23,923 nt of DNA from a virus: IMG/VR virus record IMGVR_UViG_3300046028_003821, positions 1-23,923 of that record. The stretch is one strand, 5' to 3'. The first letter of the stretch is position 1. Every line of letters starts with the position of its first letter. Positions 5,962-13,647 of this stretch are shown piece after piece. The translations under genes were made by a program, and so were the position numbers. A model generated the notes under the pieces. That model was not told where the DNA came from and made no database searches. It was given only the letters and a program-made list of their open reading frames with translations.

Positions 5962-6198
5962 TCATGCGCCGACATTCGCCGCGTGACGGCCCGCGCATTC
6001 GCCATACAGGTCGATCACCCGTCCGGCCCACACCTCGACTGCTTGGTCGGTTATCGGTGGGGCAGGAAGCCCCGGCAAGGGCGCGCAAAGCTGGTCAAGG
6101 CTGGCCTGCGGCGGCACGGTTGGCGGCTTTAATCCTCTGGTCGAGCCGCAAGCCGCGAGAAGGAGAGAGGCAAGCAGCGTTATATACAGGTTCCGCAT
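5962..6198 (-). CDS. Rz1-like outer membrane spanin lipoprotein
   Basis: A 78-residue lipoprotein. It has a short signal peptide (MRNLYITLLASLLLAAC) with a lipobox LAAC at residues 14-17, then a proline-rich stretch (LKPPTVPPQ and LPGLPAPP) typical of Rz1. Rz1 anchors in the outer membrane and pairs with Rz across the periplasm to fuse the two membranes in the last step of lysis. Its 5' part lies inside the Rz gene in another frame (about 100 nt overlap), the usual arrangement for spanin pairs. It is the last gene of the - strand block. Confidence 0.85.
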   Translation of the reverse strand: MRNLYITLLASLLLAACGSTRGLKPPTVPPQASLDQLCAPLPGLPAPPITDQAVEVWAGRVIDLYGECAGRHAANVGA

Positions 6199-6424
6199 AG
6201 GCTTGATCCTCCAGTTCGCGTGATATCATCCGGTTAGCCTCCACAAGGGCCAGCCGTTCGGTCTCAGCCGCCGCAAGGGCGATGCCCGTCTCTGTGGCCT
6301 CCTGCTGCGCCACGGCCCACGCTGCGACGTGCTTGGCCTCATTGTCTGCCCGCCCCTTGACGTAGCCACCAGCGCCCGCGCTAAGGGCCATCAGCAGCGC
6401 GCCAAGGATCAGATAGGGGTTCAC
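6095..6424 (-). CDS. Rz-like inner membrane spanin
   Basis: A 109-residue protein with one N-terminal membrane segment (about residues 3-21, LILGALLMALSAGAGGYVKG) followed by a long charged helix rich in Ala, Glu and Gln, then AACLSPSRGLRLDQRIKAAN near the end. This is the layout of the inner membrane spanin Rz. The start is the GTG at 6424, which overlaps the stop of the preceding gene (GTGA); no earlier start exists between the genes. The Rz1-like gene begins inside its 3' part. Partner: the lipoprotein encoded at 5962-6198. Confidence 0.85.
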   Translation of the reverse strand: MNPYLILGALLMALSAGAGGYVKGRADNEAKHVAAWAVAQQEATETGIALAAAETERLALVEANRMISRELEDQAYAEPVYNAACLSPSRGLRLDQRIKAANRAAAGQP

Positions 6425-6603
6425 GCCGCCACCCGCTGCACGCAGGTAAACTCGGCGTCAAGCCCCGGCGTGACGCGCTCCATGAGCATCACAACAGCCG
6501 CGCCCGTCAGGTTACAGGACCTGGCGTCATGGGTCAGCGCCCAAGGCACCTGTCCGGTTTGGCCGCCGAATGTCAGCGTGAGAACCACGAGCCATTCCAT
6601 CAT
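6421..6603 (-). CDS. Small secreted or membrane-anchored protein in the lysis cassette, unknown
   Basis: A 60-residue protein between endolysin and Rz. I chose the ATG at 6603, which shares its first base with the endolysin stop; a GTG three bases upstream and an ATG three bases downstream are also in frame. The N-terminus is hydrophobic (EWLVVLTLTFGG), suggesting a signal or anchor, and two cysteines (in RSCNL and FTCVQ) could form a disulfide in the periplasm. Proteins of this size at this place occur in many phages of this type without a known role; a lysis accessory factor is plausible but unproven. Confidence 0.6.
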   Translation of the reverse strand: MMEWLVVLTLTFGGQTGQVPWALTHDARSCNLTGAAVVMLMERVTPGLDAEFTCVQRVAA

Positions 6604-7094
6604 CACGCCTCGTTGGTCGAAATAGCACCGTCACGGCGCATCAGCGACAGGGGTGTGTTGGGGTTCTTGAATGTCGAAGGCCATCGGACAGCTTCGCAGC
6701 GGGTCTTGGCGATCCAAGTGTAACCGATGGCGTCACTCTGATTGCCCCCCAAAACCCGGTATTCGGTCGCGGACTGGCCAACGAGGATGCCGACATGGCC
6801 ACCAGACGGGCGCTTGAAGGCAGCGATGGCCCCAAAGCACGGGCGGCACTCGGACCCAAGATACATCCAATTCAGCGCCCAATAGGGGTTCTTGCCCAGA
6901 TCGCCAGGGCGCGGCTCGTTAGGCAAGGCCAGATGCAGCGCTGTATCAACTGCGTCACCGCACCAAGGCAGCTTTGCCGGATCGCCCAACGTCACCCCGT
7001 CTGACCTGAGCCATTTTGCCAGCCGATCATGGTCGCGGACCTCGTGCCAGCCCATGACCTTTTCAAATTCGGTGATCCATGGAATAGCGTTCAT
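6603..7094 (-). CDS. Endolysin, NlpC/P60-like cysteine peptidase (TIGR02594 type)
   Basis: A 163-residue endolysin that cuts peptidoglycan. The catalytic Cys lies in LPWCGDAV (C45), the His in PSGGHVGILVG (H100), and a third polar residue in LGGNQSD (N118). Between them NPYWALNWM and FGAIAAFKR are typical of the TIGR02594 family of phage and prophage wall hydrolases. No signal peptide is present, so release depends on the holin. It overlaps the small membrane protein gene before it (ATGA) and the 60-aa gene after it. The size is normal for the family. The exact bond cleaved (amide or peptide) cannot be told from sequence. Confidence 0.9.
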   Translation of the reverse strand: MNAIPWITEFEKVMGWHEVRDHDRLAKWLRSDGVTLGDPAKLPWCGDAVDTALHLALPNEPRPGDLGKNPYWALNWMYLGSECRPCFGAIAAFKRPSGGHVGILVGQSATEYRVLGGNQSDAIGYTWIAKTRCEAVRWPSTFKNPNTPLSLMRRDGAISTNEA

Positions 7095-7222
7095 TTGAGC
7101 ACCTCAAGAATGCGTGGCAAGAACATGATCATCACGGCAATCGCCCCGCCCCATCGCAGCCGGTGCCACAGATCACTCAGCATAGATTTTCTGTCGCGGC
7201 GGATGGTGCGAGGATCAAACAT
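7091..7222 (-). CDS. 43-aa single-pass membrane protein in lysis cassette
   Basis: A short gene of 43 codons fixed by its surroundings: its ATG at 7222 overlaps the end of the holin gene by 8 nt, has a strong GGAGG 5 nt upstream, and its stop overlaps the endolysin ATG (ATGA). The N-terminal half is basic and polar (DPRTIRRDRK, then LWHRLRW); residues 24-42 are a hydrophobic segment (GAIAVMIMFLPRILEVL). A single-pass protein between a three-pass holin candidate and the endolysin could be a second holin, an antiholin or a pinholin-type regulator; sequence alone does not decide. Confidence 0.7.
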   Translation of the reverse strand: MFDPRTIRRDRKSMLSDLWHRLRWGGAIAVMIMFLPRILEVLK

Positions 7223-7589
7223 CAGGACCTCCCTGATTGGGGTCGGACGGCAGCACACCGCGCCGCAAACGTGTCAACAACACCTCAAAGACACCTGGTA
7301 GGATCAGGCCGGCAAGATAAGCTGATGAACCAGCCAAGCCCCCCACAACGGGGGCTACGGTTTCGCTGGGCAGGTTTACGGCCCACATCACCAGCGGCAA
7401 AGCCAGCGCACCCACGCCGCCCGCAACCAGCGCGCCAATTGCTGTGTGGCGGATCAGATCGCGGCGCGAAACCTTGATCAGCAAGCCCGATGTGGCGCCA
7501 CCCATCGCCCCCCAGGCAGCCACGCTGAACACCGCAGAGCCAGCCACCGCTTGCAGCACATCCGCCCAAAGGCCACCTTCAGTTGACAT
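7215..7589 (-). CDS. Holin-like three-pass membrane protein
   Basis: A 124-residue protein with three hydrophobic segments, about residues 9-38, 47-70 and 76-102, an internal basic loop (KVSRRDLIRH) and a charged C-terminus (RLRRGVLPSDPNQGG). This is the class I holin layout, and it lies just upstream of the endolysin group. Holins form the inner membrane holes that release the endolysin. A small open frame (7579-7689) overlaps its start. The start is the ATG at 7589. The family is seen near TIGR02594 endolysins in phages of this type (from memory). Confidence 0.8.
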   Translation of the reverse strand: MSTEGGLWADVLQAVAGSAVFSVAAWGAMGGATSGLLIKVSRRDLIRHTAIGALVAGGVGALALPLVMWAVNLPSETVAPVVGGLAGSSAYLAGLILPGVFEVLLTRLRRGVLPSDPNQGGPDV

Positions 7590-7689
7590 AGTTCACCCCT
7601 CGCGTCTGTGGTTTTTCTGGTCCTAGGGTCAGCGCCGCCGCTGCCGTTTTGATGATCCGCTTGACTAGCGCTTCTTTCTCGACAGTCAC
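7579..7689 (-). CDS. Possible 36-aa leader gene of the lysis cassette
   Basis: A 36-codon frame starting with GTG at 7689 directly after an in-frame stop, with AGGA 5 nt upstream. It ends 11 nt inside the holin gene, so ribosomes could pass from one to the other. The product begins MTVEKEALVKRIIKTAAAA, a basic amphipathic helix, with a polar end. Just upstream a 7-codon frame (7709-7686, MATARTE) ends in a GTGA overlap with this GTG. Both fill the 150-nt leader between the repeated element at 7735-7749 and the holin gene. They may tune holin timing. Coding status is uncertain because of the small size. Confidence 0.4.
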   Translation of the reverse strand: MTVEKEALVKRIIKTAAAALTLGPEKPQTRGVNYVN

Positions 7690-7734
7690 TCAGTCCTAGC
7701 AGTTGCCATTTTCTGACCTATCCAAACACGAATG

Positions 7735-7749
7735 TCAACTTTAGCGTGA
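7735..7749 (-). promoter_or_regulatory. TCAC-N7-GTGA element, copy b
   Basis: Reads TCACGCTAAAGTTGA on the - strand, the weakest of the five copies in its second arm (TTGA in place of GTGA). It begins at the base after the TAA stop of the fibre-like gene and lies 26 nt before the ATG of the 7-codon frame, so it stands at the head of the lysis cassette. Confidence 0.5.
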
Positions 7750-8271
7750 TTATGCGGCCGGCGTATCGAACCCAAGGTAATAAGCAACAAGCCTCAGTTT
7801 GTTCGTATTGCCGCTACCTGTTCCTCCGTTCAAGGTCACCAGAACATCTGTCGCCGCGAAGGTTGGAAATGGTGCGACGACTCCGATGTTCTGCGCGCCT
7901 GTCGTAACTCCTATGGTGGCACCAAATGCCGCAGGCGTGCCTGTGTAGCCTACGTCAAAGCTGGTCGGACCGCCTGTCAGTGCAGCGACGACATAACTGG
8001 TGACGCAGAGAACGATGGCTCGCGCCGGGATCAAGGCTGTCGCTGTAACCGATGTGCCGTCTGGGGTCAGCAACACCATAGTCGCGTTCAATGACAAGCG
8101 ACCCTGTGTGCCGACAGGCTTTACCAATGTTCGATTCAACTGCCCATCCAGCAGATCGCGGACCTGACCGAAGTTCCCTTCCCGACTGTTGCCGCCTTGA
8201 ACCAGTGCAAAGATATCGGCAAGATCAAGAGTAGTCGCGTTGGTCAGAGCAGAAGTTTCTAGGTTCGCCAT
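7750..8271 (-). CDS. Small tail fibre-like or virion decoration protein
   Basis: A 173-residue protein with a good ribosome binding site (AAAGGA 8 nt upstream). The N-terminal part, LADIFALVQGGNSREGNFGQVRD (residues 17-39, in two readings), resembles the attachment segment found near the N-terminus of phage fibre proteins: a VQGG-x-S-x-x-G-x-F pattern. The rest is rich in Thr, Gly, Val and Ala and likely beta-structured, with a repetitive GGTGSGNTNKL near the end. It follows the large tail-tip protein and precedes lysis, the common place for a short fibre or receptor-binding protein. No catalytic motif seen. Confidence 0.6.
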   Translation of the reverse strand: MANLETSALTNATTLDLADIFALVQGGNSREGNFGQVRDLLDGQLNRTLVKPVGTQGRLSLNATMVLLTPDGTSVTATALIPARAIVLCVTSYVVAALTGGPTSFDVGYTGTPAAFGATIGVTTGAQNIGVVAPFPTFAATDVLVTLNGGTGSGNTNKLRLVAYYLGFDTPAA

Positions 8272-8283
8272 TTTGGAAGTCCT

Positions 8284-10656
8284 TTAGACTATGAGGTTGC
8301 CCGGTGCCATGTCGCCCGACAGCGCTAAGGTGTTGCCAGCCATGTCACCAGAAAGTGCAAGTATATCGTCGCTCGTAAGGTTCATGATCACGCCGATCTC
8401 GTGCCCTTGCAGGGATTCCAGACCGTCCCGCACCGCGACAACCCGCACCACTGCCGATAGGTTGCCAGCAAACTCGCCGCGCGAAAGCAGGTAACTGGTG
8501 CCCGTCAACCCACTGATTGTGGCGATCGGTGTCAAGTCTGGCTCTGTAATATAGATCGTGGTGGTCTGACCGGCTTCCGGTCCCATGTCGCTGTCAGTCC
8601 AGAGCAGCGCCTGCGCGGATTCGTTGATCCGGTTGCGGCGAGCCCATGTCACCAACATTGACGTTCCGCCTTCTAGATCGAATGTGCCGAAGGCGGTCGT
8701 GTTGATCTTCACATTGGCCGGCCGATTGGGAAGATGCGGCCGTTCACTCAGAACAATATCGACCATCGGGGCATCAGCAATGGGTAGCAACCCAAGGCTT
8801 GTGCGTGTGCGAAAATGATAGGAAGCAGTTTCGAATGCTGATCTGCGCGTTGGATCGGGAACTTGCGTGTCGCTTGGGATAAACCAGATACGAGTCCCGA
8901 TCGCCCATTCTTTTGGAGTGGTGTCAAGCATACCGCGGTCCAGCGTATAGCCTGCGCCGTCAACAGTTCTCAGCAGAGCAATTTCGGTGGCACCATCGTC
9001 TTCTTGCCCAATCAGCACAAACTGACCGGGCGCTGGTGGCAGCCCGAGGTAACCCGGCATCGCAGGAATGATCGTTTCAACTTCTGCATCCAAAATCAGA
9101 TCGGTTTCCCAACTACCACGAAGTTGTCGGTCACCGAACGACTGCTGCACGATCTCGCCAGTTGACAGAGCGCCGTACCCGATCAACTCGTAACCTACGT
9201 CATCTTCGCCGTCTGGTCCGATGGTGAAGGCCGAAATAACCTCTGGATAGAGCAATTCGCTTACGTCATCCATCCCGAGCGCGGCGGCTGTCATGAACGC
9301 CGGGGCTGTTCCGGTCTGCAAATAGACCAGTGGTGCGGGCGGTTGCGAGGGATCGACCCAGCCCGTGTCTGTGGGCGATAGATAACTCGCGCGATCGAGC
9401 GAGAAGATGTCTTCGTAAAGCGATAGTTTGACCGTGTTCGAAGTGGTACCAACAACCACGTTTGCCACTCGGAAGTAGGCACTTTCAATGCTGCGGTCTG
9501 GCCAGACGAGTTCAACAACATCGTAGATGACCGTCTTCCAGAACTGCTTGGTGACCTCGACATCGCAAGTAGCAATCGGATGAACCACGGCCGCGAGGTC
9601 ACGTTCGGCAACCGCTATGGCCAGTGTCTGCGATGCGATTCCGTGATAGTTCCGGCTGTCTGATGCTGGTTGAGCCCCTTGCATACCGATAGCAGCCAGA
9701 TCCTGAGCGACTACAGTTTCCTCTTTGCCCGTCTCTGGGTTGGTCCAGGTGACAACAATTTCGTTCGAGATGTCGCCCCAAAGCTTCATCTTGAAGTTTG
9801 AGAGCTTGGCGTTATCAGGATTGACCTGCGGAACGGTCACTTCTGGATCAACTGCGCGGAGCAGTTTCAGCGTGTGCTTCCCCGTGGCCGGGTCCACGAA
9901 CAACGCACCCTGGATATGATCCAAGCATTCTTTAACAAAATCTTCAATCTTGCTTTGGCGAGTCCATATCATATTCCCGCCGAAATTTTCATCATAAAGT
10001 GTCTGCGCAGCTTGTTCAAACGAGCCAATGTTGAACGCCCCGAAACTCTCACCCATCCCCCAGTCGCGATTTGTCATCGCCTCAAAGATCATGTGGGCAA
10101 AGTTGGCCGACCACTGCTGATTGCCGAAAGAGTCGTCTGCCACTCTGATCATGGCGATTGAAGGATTAAGCCCTTGCGGTGCTCGACGAACACGAACGGT
10201 TATCTTTTTCAAGTATGGGTTGTTCGAGGACCAATGAAATCCTTTTGAGTCCGAAGCAGTTCCGTTCAGTGCCGCGAACGTAGGCCAGAGGAAACCCGTG
10301 TCTTCGATGTTGTCATTGCGCAGGCCGGTGAAAACCAAGCTGGCAAGCCCCCGGAAACCTGGGCAGGTTGAGGCTGTCAGGCCAAAGCGACTCCAGATCG
10401 GTCCCGGTAACTTCTGCTTTTCGTTGCCGTTCAGCCACCAGATCAGGCCCTTGACGCCACCTTCTTTCTTGTTGCCGCCGAACAGATCGGGCTTGTCGAT
10501 CTTGCGAACCGTGTTGTTGGTGTCGGACCCACGCCACGCTTCTTTGTCACCGACTTTGATCGCAACGAGTTCCAGTCCAGGACCGGCAGCGCAGACGCCA
10601 ACGTGCATCGACATATAATGCTCGGATACTTGGACTTCGGCGCCTGGCTTACCCAC
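8284..10656 (-). CDS. Large tail-tip protein (host specificity/central fibre type)
   Basis: A 790-residue structural protein, the last large tail protein. The start is GTG at 10656, two bases after the previous stop; the first ATG would remove a conserved-looking N-terminus (HYMSMHVGVCAAGP, then VGDKEAWRG). Residues about 200-430 hold a segment with ANFAHMIFEAMTNRDWG, DFVKECLDHIQG and GKHTLKLLR, like the tip-attachment region of J-type tail proteins. The C-terminal part looks like beta-sandwich repeats. The extreme C-terminus carries two near copies of LALSGDMA (about residues 766-785). It likely sits at the tip of the tail and contacts the receptor; it follows a TIM-barrel protein and two small tail proteins, like the end of a gene-transfer-agent tail module. 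Confidence 0.75.
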   Translation of the reverse strand: MGKPGAEVQVSEHYMSMHVGVCAAGPGLELVAIKVGDKEAWRGSDTNNTVRKIDKPDLFGGNKKEGGVKGLIWWLNGNEKQKLPGPIWSRFGLTASTCPGFRGLASLVFTGLRNDNIEDTGFLWPTFAALNGTASDSKGFHWSSNNPYLKKITVRVRRAPQGLNPSIAMIRVADDSFGNQQWSANFAHMIFEAMTNRDWGMGESFGAFNIGSFEQAAQTLYDENFGGNMIWTRQSKIEDFVKECLDHIQGALFVDPATGKHTLKLLRAVDPEVTVPQVNPDNAKLSNFKMKLWGDISNEIVVTWTNPETGKEETVVAQDLAAIGMQGAQPASDSRNYHGIASQTLAIAVAERDLAAVVHPIATCDVEVTKQFWKTVIYDVVELVWPDRSIESAYFRVANVVVGTTSNTVKLSLYEDIFSLDRASYLSPTDTGWVDPSQPPAPLVYLQTGTAPAFMTAAALGMDDVSELLYPEVISAFTIGPDGEDDVGYELIGYGALSTGEIVQQSFGDRQLRGSWETDLILDAEVETIIPAMPGYLGLPPAPGQFVLIGQEDDGATEIALLRTVDGAGYTLDRGMLDTTPKEWAIGTRIWFIPSDTQVPDPTRRSAFETASYHFRTRTSLGLLPIADAPMVDIVLSERPHLPNRPANVKINTTAFGTFDLEGGTSMLVTWARRNRINESAQALLWTDSDMGPEAGQTTTIYITEPDLTPIATISGLTGTSYLLSRGEFAGNLSAVVRVVAVRDGLESLQGHEIGVIMNLTSDDILALSGDMAGNTLALSGDMAPGNLIV

Positions 10657-10657
10657 G

Positions 10658-10867
10658 TCAGGAATCCTTCTCGGCTGTGCGTTTCACTTCCACAATCCGT
10701 TCAATGTAAGGGTCGAACCCTTTTCCCATCAGTTCTGATTTCGGGAGCCCGTTCTTGACGAAGCTTTGAAAATCCACGCCAGCCTCAATCATTCGGCGTC
10801 TGGTTCCACGAGAACAGAATAGCTGTCGAAAGTCGTCGATCTTGATGATTGGGTCTTCGTCGGACAT
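10658..10867 (-). CDS. Small conserved tail-module protein, 69 aa
   Basis: A 69-residue charged protein between two tail-tip genes, starting at ATG 10867 three bases after the previous stop. It contains FCSRGTRRRMIEAGVDFQSF and a LVK-like basic end (ERIVEVKRTAEK). It resembles small proteins in tail modules of alphaproteobacterial phages with a CARGAR-type motif followed by G-x-D-x-x-x-F. Their role is unknown; an assembly factor or small tail-tip subunit is possible. The ribosome binding site is weak, so translation is probably coupled to the upstream gene. Confidence 0.65.
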   Translation of the reverse strand: MSDEDPIIKIDDFRQLFCSRGTRRRMIEAGVDFQSFVKNGLPKSELMGKGFDPYIERIVEVKRTAEKDS

Positions 10868-10870
10868 TGA

Positions 10871-11113
10871 TCAAGCTTTCACGTTGAAGGTCTTGGTAGA
10901 TTTCTCGCCGAACCAAACGATATTCACCCCGCTAACTTCAATCTCTCCAAACACCACCGGAATAGGTCGACCGGATTCTGCTGTCGGGTCTTCAAGGTCT
11001 TTCACTTCATCCGGTTTTGCGCTTTTGGGCGTACCCATGAGCAAGTAGCCGATGACCTGAAGTGCGACTCCGACCAATAGTTGATAAAGGAAAGGTAAGA
11101 GTGCGAATGGCAA
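10871..11113 (-). CDS. Tail-tip protein N-terminal-type module, 80 aa
   Basis: An 80-residue protein. It has a hydrophobic N-terminus (residues 2-26, ALLPFLYQLLVGVALQVIG) followed by PKSAKPDEVKDLEDPTAESGRPIPVVFG and VNIVWFGEKSTKTF (shown in parts; the central P-T-A-E-x-G-R-P-I-P-V-x-F-G stretch is the clear signature). The same signature is common at the start of phage tail-tip and host-specificity proteins, where it may belong to one longer polypeptide; here it is a separate gene. The TTG start at 11113 is chosen for GAAGGA upstream and because the first ATG would delete the hydrophobic segment. It is the first gene after copy c of the repeated element. Confidence 0.7.
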   Translation of the reverse strand: MPFALLPFLYQLLVGVALQVIGYLLMGTPKSAKPDEVKDLEDPTAESGRPIPVVFGEIEVSGVNIVWFGEKSTKTFNVKA

Positions 11114-11137
11114 AGAACACTTCCTTCGGTGAGATTA

Positions 11138-11152
11138 TCACATTAAACGTGA
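11138..11152 (-). promoter_or_regulatory. TCAC-N7-GTGA element, copy c
   Basis: Reads TCACGTTTAATGTGA on the - strand, with both arms intact. It starts 2 nt after the TAA stop of the TIM-barrel tail protein and lies 25 nt before the TTG start of the 80-aa tail gene. A further TCACC follows (11128-11132) next to the ribosome binding site, as in copies a and e. Confidence 0.6.
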
Positions 11153-11154
11153 CA

Positions 11155-13635
11155 TTAGTAGAATTGGTTCTTCTGCGATAGGGGGTTTTCCAACGGGATC
11201 AGAGGCTGCCCACCAAAGTTCAGGATATTGCTGTGCAGCACGTTGCAGTCAGCCATGTTGCGACGACACCCAAGCACCACGTTGACGCTCATCGCGACCG
11301 CCAATCCGCGCAATGAACCGCGCACCGTCACTTCAAGGCCGCTTGCTTCCGCTTTGGCAATCGTGCGTGTCTCTTTACGTCCGCTTGCCGCTGTCCACTC
11401 CAACAGCCCACCGATGTATCGGGCAGGGTCAATGGGCGCAATAGCCACACCAACCTGCACCCGGTTGCGAATGATTCCTGTCACCGTCCTTGAAATCGTA
11501 GCATCAACTTTATTCGCACGGCACTGCGACCCGTAAAGCACATGGGGGCAACCAAGTTGATAGTTACGCCGAAGCCCCGGCCGCTGGATTGATGTCGATA
11601 CCGGCACCGCGTTGAAAGCGATTTCGTGCGAGTTGAACTCTGGTGCCGTGATCCGCCCGAGCCATTGCGCCGGGTAATCAACCAGTGACGGAATGTCATC
11701 CATTTGTCCCTGAAACACGGTCAAATTGACAACCTGCGAGGGAGGGTAGCCGATGAATTCGTCTTCGAGCCCCGACCCTGCCGCCATTGTGATGGTGATG
11801 TCCGACTTGTCCAACGTCCCGGTCGTCGAGATGTCGCTGTGTTTAATGGCCCACGGTTGATAGGTGATGCCAGCTCGAACAATAGCTGTTTCGGCATTGG
11901 TGAAAGCATAGGGACCAAAGGTGCCATGCTCGAATGCACGACCCGGCGATGTGCGGCCGGTCAGCCAGTGGCCCGTGGCCCAGTTCGCAGCATCACCAAA
12001 GTAATCAGCGCGCGTCGGGAACACAGGATAGGGTCGTGCGTCCCAGGTCCACAAGCTGATCTTTCCGAAGTCGATCATGTCGGGGTTGTTCGGCCCATCT
12101 GGGTGCCAGTAATCCAGCGTTGCTTCCAAATAGGCACGCATCACAGCGGCGTCTGGACGGCCGTTCGAAAAGTGCGGCGTGTCACTCTCGCTGGATTTCG
12201 GATCAAGGAAGACGTTGGGCTGGTTCGGCCCTTTGTCGATGGCCGCGCAGCCGAGTTCGGTGAACACGATAGGCTTGAGTCCCGGCACCCACGCTGTCGC
12301 TGAAACGTCACGCACCCCGGCCACGCGGTTGTGGTGGGCATTCGTCCACCAGCCCCGGATATCCTTCTGTCGAAAGACCCAAGGTTCGCTGTAGGCCCCA
12401 TCGGTGATCGGGCTTCTGGTCTGATTGGTTCGCGCGAGATCGCTGGCGTAGAACCAATCGAAGTATTCCCCACCTTCGATGTTCGCTTTCAAATAATTCG
12501 GATCGTGCAGGGAGTTGAAGCCAGCGAGCCAGTCCAGATGCGTGAAGCCTTCGCGCCAATCGGCCCCGGGCGAATAGTTGTCGATGCCAACATAGTCGAT
12601 GTTGATGTCTGACCACAGCGGATCGAGATGGAAGCGTACATCGGTGCCGATCTTGTGGGAGTGAAATTCAGACCAGTCGGCGGCGTAGGAGATGTTTACG
12701 TCACCCCCGAGAATGCTCCTGGCTGCCGCAGCAAGCGTTTTCAGCTTGGCGACGGCCGGATAGGCGAAGACCTCGTTGCGCACGGTGGTCAACCCGACCA
12801 ATTCGCTGCCGATCAGAAAGTCATCGACTCCAGCAGCGTTGGCAATAGTGGCCATGTGCAGAATGAAACGGTTGAACTTCCACTCTGCTGCCCCGCTGTA
12901 ATTGACTCGCAACTCGCCGGCGTTCCAAGAGAAGTCCGCAGCAGTGCTTCCACCGAAGAAGGCGTTGGCCTGCGTGGTGGCTGTGGTTGTCGCATCCACG
13001 CTGCCAGCCTCCCCCGCTGCCGGGTGGCAAGTGATCCGACCTCGCCACGGGTAGGCAGCTTGCGCAGCTTCGCCGTAGGGGTCTGGCAAGGCGTTGCCGG
13101 CAGCAATGTCCATCATGACGAAAGGATAGAGTGTGACCTTGAGCCCTGCTGCCTTGATGGCCACAATAGCTTCGTAGATGGTGCGGTCTGACGGGGCTCC
13201 ACCATAGGCAGGTTTGCCTGAAATCTGCGAAACGACTTGGGCTGTGCCCCGGACAAGATCGCCCACTTTCCATTCGTAGGGCAGCGTGCTTCCGCTGGCA
13301 GTTTCGACTTTGGGCCGGATTTCGCAGTTCCCACAGCGTAGATCGGTCCCATGCCAGGCGACGACCAAGCTGACGTGCTCCAGATGTGGCGCAGATGCCA
13401 GAAGGTCTTCCAGCGACGAACTGAAATCACTGACTGCCTGCCCTGCGTATCGGTTCTTCGGCTGCCCGGTGCTGCTGTCAGTGACAAGCGTTGTGCCGTA
13501 ACCGAATTCCGTCGCACCCGGTATGATGGTGACCGACCTCATCAAAGATTCCAGCATTGGATCGCTGCCCTTGAACAAGAACAACTTGCTGGGGTTGCCG
13601 CGATGCCGAGAGGATTCTTTGATACCAAATGCCAT
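11155..13635 (-). CDS. Tail-tip protein: GTA-type TIM barrel fused to a four-cysteine hub domain
   Basis: An 826-residue protein. After a short N-terminal region, residues about 90-470 match the TIM-barrel-like domain of gene-transfer-agent and phage host-specificity proteins: VVAWHGTDLRCGNCEIRP, then YPFVMMDIA, PWRGRITCHPA, DDFLIGSELVGL, VGIDNYSPG, KPIVFTELGCAAID. The C-terminal part has four cysteines (C696, C705, C790, C797) in GCPHVLYGSQC and GCRRNMADC, followed by NILNFGGQPLIP. This is the pattern of the phage lambda gpL C-terminal domain, which holds an iron-sulfur cluster; cluster binding here is inferred. The ATG at 13635 is preferred over the TTG at 13641 because of its distance from AGGA. 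In gene transfer agents these two parts are separate genes. It overlaps neither neighbour. Confidence 0.85.
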   Translation of the reverse strand: MAFGIKESSRHRGNPSKLFLFKGSDPMLESLMRSVTIIPGATEFGYGTTLVTDSSTGQPKNRYAGQAVSDFSSSLEDLLASAPHLEHVSLVVAWHGTDLRCGNCEIRPKVETASGSTLPYEWKVGDLVRGTAQVVSQISGKPAYGGAPSDRTIYEAIVAIKAAGLKVTLYPFVMMDIAAGNALPDPYGEAAQAAYPWRGRITCHPAAGEAGSVDATTTATTQANAFFGGSTAADFSWNAGELRVNYSGAAEWKFNRFILHMATIANAAGVDDFLIGSELVGLTTVRNEVFAYPAVAKLKTLAAAARSILGGDVNISYAADWSEFHSHKIGTDVRFHLDPLWSDINIDYVGIDNYSPGADWREGFTHLDWLAGFNSLHDPNYLKANIEGGEYFDWFYASDLARTNQTRSPITDGAYSEPWVFRQKDIRGWWTNAHHNRVAGVRDVSATAWVPGLKPIVFTELGCAAIDKGPNQPNVFLDPKSSESDTPHFSNGRPDAAVMRAYLEATLDYWHPDGPNNPDMIDFGKISLWTWDARPYPVFPTRADYFGDAANWATGHWLTGRTSPGRAFEHGTFGPYAFTNAETAIVRAGITYQPWAIKHSDISTTGTLDKSDITITMAAGSGLEDEFIGYPPSQVVNLTVFQGQMDDIPSLVDYPAQWLGRITAPEFNSHEIAFNAVPVSTSIQRPGLRRNYQLGCPHVLYGSQCRANKVDATISRTVTGIIRNRVQVGVAIAPIDPARYIGGLLEWTAASGRKETRTIAKAEASGLEVTVRGSLRGLAVAMSVNVVLGCRRNMADCNVLHSNILNFGGQPLIPLENPLSQKNQFY

Positions 13636-13647
13636 GTTCAACAGTTC

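Noticed and set aside
7715-7738. TTGACA on the - strand as a sigma-70 promoter for lysis genes
   Set aside because: No -10-like TATAAT occurs 16-18 nt downstream; the TTGA is part of the repeated element.
10878-10892. TCACGTTGAAGGTCT, partial match to the element
   Set aside because: It lies inside the coding end of the 80-aa tail gene and lacks the second arm; likely chance.
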